Assembly: GCA_937967755.1 (NCBI GenBank)
Contig: CALBTA010000462.1
Location: forward strand, 1 to 12,482
Origin: an uncultured Planctomycetaceae bacterium
Lineage (GTDB): Bacteria; Planctomycetota; Planctomycetia; Pirellulales; Pirellulaceae
DNA length: 12,482 nucleotides
Direction: 5' to 3'
Shown here in pieces: positions 1 to 5,297 of the stretch. Numbering within the stretch: position 1 is the stretch's first letter; every line of letters starts with the position of its first letter. Position numbers and translations under genes: made by a program. The notes under the pieces were generated by a model. The model worked only from the letters and a program-made list of their open reading frames with translations. It was not told where the DNA came from and searched no databases.

Positions 1-125
1 GCGACGGAGTCCCTCGCCCGGTCTATTCGACGTCATGCGTGTCGTTCGCATATGTGTATTCTTCCATCGCTGCTGCCCTTCGTAGCCGTCTCGAAATTTA
101 ACCTGGCTGCTCCAAACTCTGGCGG

Positions 126-158
126 GCTATGCTACCCCTATGTAGGATAGCAGCTTTT
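126..158 (+). terminator. Terminator-like hairpin with a short T run
   Basis: GCTAT (126-130) pairs with ATAGC (147-151), and CTAC (132-135) pairs with GTAG (142-145). This gives a 9-bp stem with one G-G mismatch and a 6-nt loop. Four T residues follow at 155-158. It could end transcription of a gene left of the window or form a structured leader for the beta-helix gene at 194. The stem is AT-rich and the T run is short, so the terminator call is weak. I see no gene in 1-175. Confidence 0.3.
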
Positions 159-193
159 GCGAAACCGTCATTGCGTTGAACCCCGAGAACTAC

Positions 194-1612
194 ATGCGTT
201 CAATATTCACACCAGCCTTTCCGTTACTCATTATCGTCTGCCTGGGACCCGGTCTCACCGTTGGCCTGGCCGCCGAACCCGTCGATACGACTGAGAAGTT
301 AGTTGCCGCCGTTCGCAATGGCAGTGAGGGCGAGACGATCGAAATTGCCGCTGGCCTGTATGAATTAAAAGCCCCGCTAGAGCCGAAGGCCGGCATGACC
401 CTCAAGGGCGCTGGCGTCGACCAGACGATCATCACCCACGCCGCTTCGTGGAAGCCGTCGACCGCGACGCTGCCCGACCCTGAAATGCGAACCAAGGGGA
501 TGGACACGCACGCTTACCTCATTCGCCTGCAAGATAAGGCTGCCGGCGTCACCATCACCGGCATCACTCTGCGCGGCCCGCACATGCACGGAGCGATCTT
601 TGGCTTCGGGAACGACGATTTGCATCTGCATCACCTGAAAATCGAAGACACGCTCTGGTCTGGAATCCGCACCTTCAGCATGCAACGGGCGAAGATTCAT
701 GATTGCCAATTCATCGACGCCGGCGGGCGTTGGCAACGCGGTGCTCCCGGAGAGAAGGGGGGCATCACAGGCGGGGCGATCTTTGCGATTTGGATGAAGG
801 ATAGCGAGATTGCCCACAACCGTTTCACGCGAACGAAGATGGACAAGCCCAACGAGTTTTACGGTATCAAAGTTCGGCAGGCGAAACGCTGCCGCATTCA
901 TCACAACACCATCGCAGTGAACTTCTCGATCGAAATGCCGTTTGAGAACGACGAGGATGTTGAGATCGATCACAACATTTGCCACGGCACGATTTCGCTG
1001 CCCAAGCACGCAGGCGGACCGGTCCCCGAAAGCGGCCGCACGTTTCACATTCACCACAACTGGATCACCAAAAGCTACGCCATTGAATTCCCGCGCAACG
1101 GCATCGAAATTGCTCACAACCTGTTCGACTTCGACGTGAAGGACGACGGCGGCAACCTAATCTCCGGCTTTGGCAAGGCCGCAGCGGCCGGGCCGGCTTC
1201 GTTTCACAACAACCTGATTAGCAACCCGGGCCGGGGCGTGATCTGGATCAATGAGCCGTACAACAACCTGACGGTGCGGAACAATCACATCATCACCCGC
1301 ACCACGCCGACGCCCCGCACCGAAGGCTTGTTTGGCTTTAACCGCGAGTGCGACTTCAAAACGTTCACATTCACCAACAACATTATCGAGTGCCAAGGCC
1401 AGGCTCGCCCGCTGTTGCGGCGCGACGAAAGCTACGCTGCAACAATCACCAACAACCGCCTGATCAACGTTGCCGACACCGATCGTTACGAGAACGCCAA
1501 GACCGAAGCCCCCGTCGGCCTGGAAGAGCCGCTAAAGTTCACCTGCGGGGTCCACGACGAAGTCACCGTGGATGGCTGGACCGCCAGACGGCATGAGGGT
1601 CGCGCACGCTAA
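194..1612 (+). CDS. Secreted right-handed parallel beta-helix repeat protein
   Basis: Predicted exported protein of 472 residues. From the ATG at 194 the N-terminus is a good signal peptide: one Arg, a hydrophobic core (PLLIIVCLGPG) and an LAA cleavage-like site near residue 27. An upstream in-frame TTG at 176 would add six residues with no obvious role, so ATG 194 is preferred. The body is a series of short strands ending in Asn/His-rich turns (IHDCQF, IAHNRF, IHHNTI, IDHNIC, IHHNWI, IAHNLF, FHNNLI, VRNNHI, FTNNII, ITNNRL), about 20-30 residues apart. This Asn-ladder pattern is characteristic of PbH1/NosD-type beta-helices related to pectate lyases. The N-terminal part (VRNGSEGETIEIAAGLYEL, then LKGAGVDQTII) is the usual opening of these proteins. 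The family often binds or cleaves polysaccharides. I see no definite catalytic set, so the substrate and even enzymatic activity are unknown. Its TAA stop overlaps the stop of the convergent WD40 gene. Confidence 0.85.
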   Translation: MRSIFTPAFPLLIIVCLGPGLTVGLAAEPVDTTEKLVAAVRNGSEGETIEIAAGLYELKAPLEPKAGMTLKGAGVDQTIITHAASWKPSTATLPDPEMRTKGMDTHAYLIRLQDKAAGVTITGITLRGPHMHGAIFGFGNDDLHLHHLKIEDTLWSGIRTFSMQRAKIHDCQFIDAGGRWQRGAPGEKGGITGGAIFAIWMKDSEIAHNRFTRTKMDKPNEFYGIKVRQAKRCRIHHNTIAVNFSIEMPFENDEDVEIDHNICHGTISLPKHAGGPVPESGRTFHIHHNWITKSYAIEFPRNGIEIAHNLFDFDVKDDGGNLISGFGKAAAAGPASFHNNLISNPGRGVIWINEPYNNLTVRNNHIITRTTPTPRTEGLFGFNRECDFKTFTFTNNIIECQGQARPLLRRDESYAATITNNRLINVADTDRYENAKTEAPVGLEEPLKFTCGVHDEVTVDGWTARRHEGRAR

Positions 1613-2808
1613 ACAGCCCATACGTGGACAATGCCCGCGATGTCGGCTGCGGCGATGCGGTTGCCGCCCGGGCTGATGGCGATGGCGGAGAGCCAGTCTT
1701 TGAACTGGCCACCGCGTGGCTTATGCAGCGTGGCAACGTTTTTTCCGTCGGCAGTCTTAGTAACGTGAATGACCGTATCGCGGCCTGACGAGAGCAGATG
1801 CTGTCCGTCACTGGTGAATGCGACGTCGCAAACGCCGCCTTTGTGCGTTGCCAGCGTGCGGATTTCCTGGCCCGATCGCGCGTCGATCAGATAGACGTTG
1901 GCGTCGCCTGTCTCGCCGCCGCAGCCGACGACCAACGTTTTTCCGTCTTGCGAGAACGCCGAAGCCACAAAGCCCCGCCCCATCCACTTGCCCCAGGTCG
2001 TACCGTAGCCGTAGGAATTGTCCCGAACTTTCACGTCAGGAAACTTCACGACCAACAGATCGACAAGCAACTCGCCGGTATCAGCGGCAAAGATCTTCGC
2101 CTGAGCGGGCGGGCGGTCGAAACTTCCGCGGCTGGCGCGATACTCAGAGATGAGTACTTTTGTTGCGTCAGCGGTGATCGCGACAGAAACGACGCCGTTC
2201 ATAGGGTGGGCCGGCCAGCGGCGTATTTCCTTGCGTGCCGGCAGGTCCCAAAGGATCGTCGTGCCGCCATCGTCCCCGGTCAGCACCCGCTTGCCGTCGG
2301 ACGACATCGCCGCAGCCAATACCCAATCGTCATGGGCCTCGAGTGTCGCGGGGGACGTTTGGGTTTCCACCGAGATGCCCGGTTGTGAAAGCACTTCCTC
2401 CTCGTTGCTTTTGTCGCGTTTGATTTGGCGGCGGCGCTGGGCGATATCGATCACCGCTTCGGCCTGACCCGTTGGCGGCCCGGTCATGTCCCAAATACGG
2501 ACGGAATGATCGAGGCTGGTCGAAATCAGCGTCTTCCCATCGGGCGACGTTAGCAAATGCGTCACGCCGTTGGTGTGGCCGTCTAATCGCCGCACGGGGT
2601 GGATATTGTCCGCCCGATCTTTCAGCGCGCCATCCTTCTGTTGAAGTTCGGTTCGCTCGACCACGTCGCCCGTCAAATCCCACAGGTAAAGTTGCCCGTC
2701 GCGGTTGCCGGCGACGATGTGGTCATCGCCAGTGAACGCCACCGCCGTTGGCCAATTGCCTTCGAACGTGAGTTGGTGGGTGAGGTTGGCTGCTTGAAAA
2801 TCAGGCAT
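1609..2808 (-). CDS. Cytoplasmic WD40 beta-propeller protein
   Basis: A 399-residue protein with no signal peptide or membrane segment. Seven propeller-like units can be traced: about 13-45 (ends LYLWDL), 74-108 (LDGHTNGV to VRIWDM), 156-190 (LEAHDDWV to ILWDL), 199-248 (poorly conserved, ends AKIFAADTGELL), 278-318, 320-360 (THKGGVCDVAF) and 371-399 (ends VHVWAV). A charged insert at about 110-152 (QRRRQIKRDKSNEEE) separates units 2 and 3. Seven units would close a standard propeller, so the protein looks complete. WD40 propellers are protein-interaction scaffolds; nothing here shows an enzymatic domain or names the partner. The start is well supported by AGGTGA (2815-2820), 6 nt before the ATG, one of the few clear Shine-Dalgarno sites in the window. 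The gene is divergent from the oxidoreductase at 2921 and converges on the beta-helix gene, sharing the 4 nt that hold both stop codons. Confidence 0.9.
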   Translation of the reverse strand: MPDFQAANLTHQLTFEGNWPTAVAFTGDDHIVAGNRDGQLYLWDLTGDVVERTELQQKDGALKDRADNIHPVRRLDGHTNGVTHLLTSPDGKTLISTSLDHSVRIWDMTGPPTGQAEAVIDIAQRRRQIKRDKSNEEEVLSQPGISVETQTSPATLEAHDDWVLAAAMSSDGKRVLTGDDGGTTILWDLPARKEIRRWPAHPMNGVVSVAITADATKVLISEYRASRGSFDRPPAQAKIFAADTGELLVDLLVVKFPDVKVRDNSYGYGTTWGKWMGRGFVASAFSQDGKTLVVGCGGETGDANVYLIDARSGQEIRTLATHKGGVCDVAFTSDGQHLLSSGRDTVIHVTKTADGKNVATLHKPRGGQFKDWLSAIAISPGGNRIAAADIAGIVHVWAV

Positions 2809-2845
2809 GGTCGTTCACCTTGAAGAATGGAATTCCGACCGCATC

Positions 2846-2875
2846 ATGATACCCCGTTTTCCAGAAGACGTGTAA
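2846..2875 (-). promoter_or_regulatory. Possible promoter of the WD40 gene
   Basis: On the minus strand TATCAT (2851-2846, five of six matches to TATAAT) lies about 38 nt before the ATG. TTACAC (2875-2870) stands 18 nt further upstream but matches the -35 consensus poorly. A start near 2839 would give a leader of about 30 nt carrying the AGGTGA ribosome site. The -10 is plausible; the -35 is not convincing. Confidence 0.25.
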
Positions 2876-2905
2876 TGGAAGCGCCTACGGCCAACCCTTT
2901 GCGGC

Positions 2906-2914
2906 TGGTACGAT
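2906..2914 (+). promoter_or_regulatory. Extended -10 candidate placing transcription start at the ATG
   Basis: TGGTACGAT fits an extended -10 (TGn followed by TACGAT). It ends only 6 nt before the ATG at 2921, so a start 7 nt downstream would fall on the A of the ATG and give a leaderless mRNA. No Shine-Dalgarno sequence precedes this gene, which agrees. The region 17-18 nt upstream shows no good -35. Confidence 0.35.
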
Positions 2915-2920
2915 GGCAAG

Positions 2921-4033
2921 ATGAGTTGGATTATTTACGGTGCATATGGATATACGGGTAAGCTCATCGCCGAAGAGGCGGCGCGGCGGAAGCTGCGTCC
3001 GATTCTTGCCGGGCGGGATGCGTCGAAGGTGGACTCGCTCGCCCAACGGCTAGAGTTGGAGGCCCGCACTTTCTCATTGGACGACTACCATGCCATCGTC
3101 GGGCAATTGCAACAGTGTGATATCATCCTCAACTGTGCCGGGCCGTTTTCGAAGACCGCCGCGCCATTGATGGAAGCTTGCCTGGCCGCGCAGACGCACT
3201 ACTTGGACATCACTGGTGAACTGGACGTGATCGAAGCGGCCGCCGCACTTGACGACCGGGCGAAGGAAGCGGGCGTCATCCTCATGCCCGCGGTTGGGTT
3301 TGATGTCGTTCCAACCGATTGCCTGGCGGCGATGCTGAAAGAGAAGTTGCCCAGCGCCACACAGTTGCAGCTTGCCTTGGCCGCTTTGACGCAGGTCAGC
3401 CGCGGCACGTCGCGCACGATGGCCGAGATGCTTCCCGCCGGCGGACGCGTGCGCAGGGATGGAGAGATCATCCGCGTGCCGCTGGCTCACAAATCGCAAA
3501 GCGTGGCCTTCGCCGATCGCCGCAGGCAAACGGTCACCATGCCGTGGGGCGACGTGTCGTCGGCGTATTATTCGACCGGCATCGAGAACATCGAAGTCTA
3601 CTTCGCCCTGCCCAAGTGGCAGATTAAGTGGCTGATGCGGCTACGCGGTTTGTTGCCGCTGATGGGATTGTGGCCAATTTCGGCACTGCTGAAGTCACTC
3701 GCCACGCCGCGCGAAACCGGCCCTTCCGTCGAATCGAGAAGCCAAAGCCGCGCTCAACTGTGGGGGAAGGTAAGCGACGAAGCAGGCTGCGAAGTCGCAG
3801 CAACCATGACCACTCCCAACGGCTACTCGTTGACCGTGGACACCGCGCTGGCAGCGGTGGAGCGAATCCTGTGGAACAAGTCTCCAGACTTGTTCGAGAA
3901 AGTGCAACGCACGGACAAGTCTGGAGACTTGTTCCACGATCTCGGCTTCCAAACACCCAGCGGGGCTTTCGGCAGCGAGTTTGTTTTGCAGTTTGACGTG
4001 GCGATGCAGTGGGTTGACTCGGATGATTCGTGA
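2921..4033 (+). CDS. Saccharopine-dehydrogenase-like NAD(P) oxidoreductase (trans-acting enoyl reductase type)
   Basis: A 370-residue protein of the saccharopine dehydrogenase NADP-binding superfamily, in the group often annotated as trans-acting enoyl reductase. The N-terminal Rossmann fold shows GAYGYTG (7-13) right after the first strand, a second-strand end LAGR (29-32), and the conserved NCAGPF (71-76) and HYLDITGE (93-100) segments. GFDVVPTDCLA (126-136) follows in the catalytic half. The substrate cannot be read from sequence; relatives include reductases acting on lipid or polyketide precursors. Residues 318-339 (WNKSPDLF...DKSGDLFH) do not belong to the family: they are encoded by the palindromic repeat at 3871-3937, placed between the helix ending AAVERIL and the conserved GFQTPSGAFG near the C-terminus. 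The frame stays open and both flanks look intact, so the protein may still fold with an added surface loop. The gene ends 47 nt before arsR but appears to be a separate unit, because arsR has its own promoter. Confidence 0.85.
   Translation: MSWIIYGAYGYTGKLIAEEAARRKLRPILAGRDASKVDSLAQRLELEARTFSLDDYHAIVGQLQQCDIILNCAGPFSKTAAPLMEACLAAQTHYLDITGELDVIEAAAALDDRAKEAGVILMPAVGFDVVPTDCLAAMLKEKLPSATQLQLALAALTQVSRGTSRTMAEMLPAGGRVRRDGEIIRVPLAHKSQSVAFADRRRQTVTMPWGDVSSAYYSTGIENIEVYFALPKWQIKWLMRLRGLLPLMGLWPISALLKSLATPRETGPSVESRSQSRAQLWGKVSDEAGCEVAATMTTPNGYSLTVDTALAAVERILWNKSPDLFEKVQRTDKSGDLFHDLGFQTPSGAFGSEFVLQFDVAMQWVDSDDS
3871..3937. repeat. Tandem-hairpin palindromic element, copy 1, inside a gene
   Basis: Outer arms 3871-3895 and 3913-3937 are inverted repeats of 25 bp with one mismatch, separated by 17 bp. 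Each arm is also self-complementary: the left has GAACAAGTCT (3874-3883) and AGACTTGTTC (3886-3895); the right has GGACAAGTCT and AGACTTGTTC, one pair short of perfect. The element is read in frame by the oxidoreductase gene. I see no target-site duplication. It resembles paired REP/BIME-type sequences in architecture. Confidence 0.9.
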
Positions 4034-4042
4034 CATGAAAAT
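4014..4042 (+). promoter_or_regulatory. Probable sigma70-type promoter of the arsR unit
   Basis: TTGACT (4014-4019, five of six) and GAAAAT (4037-4042, four of six) are 17 nt apart. The -35 lies within the end of the preceding gene. Predicted initiation near 4049 falls inside the palindromic operator at 4047-4070, the expected geometry for repression by the encoded ArsR protein. Confidence 0.5.
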
Positions 4043-4046
4043 CGGT

Positions 4047-4070
4047 TCAATTGAATTGAGATTCATTTGA
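4047..4070. promoter_or_regulatory. ArsR/SmtB-type operator
   Basis: An inverted repeat of 10-nt arms, TCAATTGAAT (4047-4056) and ATTCATTTGA (4061-4070), has one mismatch and a 4-nt centre. Its core reads TGAA-N6-TTCA (4052-4065), the core seen in operators of SmtB, CzrA and related ArsR-family repressors. It overlaps the predicted transcription start and ends 10 nt before the arsR ATG, so bound repressor would block the whole unit, including its own gene. Confidence 0.7.
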
Positions 4071-4080
4071 TGGAGCGGTC

Positions 4081-4395
4081 ATGTCGCAGGCTTTGAACGT
4101 TATCGACAACGACGCTGCCTCGTGCGCAAGTCGGTTGAAAGTGTTGGCGGACGACACGCGGTTGGCCGTGATCGAACAGTTGCTAGACGGCCCCAAGCAT
4201 GTCGGCGAAATCAACGAATCGCTTGATATCGAGCAAAGCCTGCTCTCCCACCATTTGAAAGTGTTGCGCGACGCCCACCTGGTCACTTCCGAACGGGACG
4301 GAAAACAAGTTCTGTACCAACTGGCCGACGACGTGAAAGGCAAACGTAAGGCGCGTGCCATCGACCTCGGGTGCTGCTCAATCACGTTTGACTAA
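4081..4395 (+). CDS. ArsR/SmtB-family metal(loid)-responsive repressor
   Basis: A 104-residue winged-helix repressor of normal length for the family. The HTH spans about 18-80: LKVLADDTRLAVIEQLL opens the domain, INESLDIEQSLLSHHLKVLRD (44-64) is the recognition region, and LVTSERDGKQVLYQL is the wing. The classical ELCVCDL arsenic-binding motif of plasmid ArsR is absent from the HTH. Cysteines are C15 and a vicinal pair C98-C99 near the C-terminus, which recalls the Acidithiobacillus ferrooxidans ArsR, whose arsenite site uses C-terminal cysteines including a vicinal pair. An arsenite- or antimonite-type inducer is therefore plausible but not shown. GGAG (4072-4075) lies 5 nt before the ATG. 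The gene follows its own operator and is 35 nt upstream of the aquaglyceroporin gene, so autoregulation of a four-gene unit is the simplest model. Confidence 0.9.
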   Translation: MSQALNVIDNDAASCASRLKVLADDTRLAVIEQLLDGPKHVGEINESLDIEQSLLSHHLKVLRDAHLVTSERDGKQVLYQLADDVKGKRKARAIDLGCCSITFD

Positions 4396-4406
4396 GTCCC
4401 AGCACT

Positions 4407-4430
4407 GCAATATTCCGCAATCCGCAATCA
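4407..4430. repeat. Short heptanucleotide tandem tract abutting the aquaporin ATG
   Basis: GCAATCC (4417-4423) and GCAATCA (4424-4430) follow an earlier GCAATATTCC, so a GCAAT core recurs three times and the last unit ends directly at the ATG at 4431. No Shine-Dalgarno sequence is present in this gap. The 7-nt period is the same as in the longer tract at 6655-6731. Confidence 0.5.
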
Positions 4431-5297
4431 ATGACTCCTCGCCCGCTACCCGCGACGCTCATCGCCGAAGCCTTAGGCACGTTCCTGCTCGTGCTGCTGG
4501 GTTGTGGCGCTGTTCATGTTGCAGTGTTGCTGGATGATTTGAATGGCCTGTGGCAAGTCGGCATCGTCTGGGGCGTGGCGATCATGCTGGCGATTTATGT
4601 TTGCGGGCCGGTTAGCGGTGCCCACATCAACCCTGCGATCACCATCGGCCTGGCGGCGTGGAATTTGTTTCCCAAGAGTCGGGTGCTGCCGTACATCGGC
4701 GCGCAGATGGTCGGAGCGTTCATCGCCGCCGCGGTGTTGTATGTGATGTTCGCGCCGCATTTGGCGAAACTGGAAAAAGAAAAACAGGTCACCCGTGGGC
4801 GGCCAGGCAGCGAAATTTCCGCCATGTGTTACGGAGAGTACTTTCCCAACCCCGGCGCGCTGGCGGGCGGAGACGAAGTTTACAGCGCGGCCGAACATGC
4901 GGAGTTGAACAAGCTGGTCAGCCAACGGGTCGCCTGTTTGGCGGAACTGCTGGGGACGGCGATTTTGGCCTTGGTGGTGGTCGCTGTAACCGAACCGGCC
5001 AATACCGGCGGCCCGCGGAACCTGGCTCCGGTGTTCATCGGTTTAACGGTCGCCGCGTTGATTTGCATCATCGCCCCGCTCACGCAGGCATGCTTCAATC
5101 CAGCCCGCGATTTCGGCCCGCGGCTATTCGCCTACTTCGCCGGATGGGTAAGCATCGCGCTGCTCGGCCCGCGGGGGCTGGGCTTTTTGACCGTTTACTT
5201 CGTTTCGCCGAGTGTCGGTGCGACGTTAGGGGTCGGGGTTTATCAGTTGGTGTTGAGGAAGTATGTAGTTGAGGTTCAATCTGAGGAAGGCGTATGA
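4431..5297 (+). CDS. GlpF-like aquaglyceroporin (MIP family), linked to arsR
   Basis: A 288-residue polytopic membrane channel. Both half-membrane NPA motifs are present: SGAHINPA (63-69, NPA at 67) and FNPARDFGPR (222-231). The Asp after NPAR marks the glycerol-facilitator side of the family. Ungapped comparison with E. coli GlpF around these motifs gives selectivity-filter equivalents W47 (GlpF W48), A220 (GlpF F200) and R226 (GlpF R206); the loss of the Phe side chain should widen the constriction. The loop before the fourth helix (about 110-166) is longer and more charged than in GlpF. Aquaglyceroporins conduct glycerol and also undissociated arsenite or antimonite, and arsR-linked MIP channels (AqpS type) work in arsenic resistance. 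The direct arsR neighbour makes metalloid flux the likely role; ordinary glycerol or water transport is the alternative. Its TGA stop overlaps the ATG of the next frame (ATGA at 5294-5297). Confidence 0.92.
   Translation: MTPRPLPATLIAEALGTFLLVLLGCGAVHVAVLLDDLNGLWQVGIVWGVAIMLAIYVCGPVSGAHINPAITIGLAAWNLFPKSRVLPYIGAQMVGAFIAAAVLYVMFAPHLAKLEKEKQVTRGRPGSEISAMCYGEYFPNPGALAGGDEVYSAAEHAELNKLVSQRVACLAELLGTAILALVVVAVTEPANTGGPRNLAPVFIGLTVAALICIIAPLTQACFNPARDFGPRLFAYFAGWVSIALLGPRGLGFLTVYFVSPSVGATLGVGVYQLVLRKYVVEVQSEEGV

Noticed and set aside
377..1117. Long minus-strand frame opposite the beta-helix gene
   Set aside because: It has no recognisable domain or start context and lies wholly opposite a well-supported repeat protein; GC-rich coding DNA commonly leaves such open antisense frames.
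3860..3950. Target-site duplication or transposon ends around the palindromic elements
   Set aside because: Flanks at 3866-3870/3938-3942 and at 11082-11086/11169-11173 show no convincing short direct repeats, and no transposase is encoded in the window.
4100..4395. Classical arsenic site (ELCVCDL) in the ArsR protein
   Set aside because: The corresponding HTH segment contains no cysteine; only C15, C98 and C99 are available.
4658..5272. 204-codon plus-strand frame inside the aquaporin gene
   Set aside because: Arg/Gly-rich low-complexity translation, fully contained in a clear MIP channel gene in another frame.
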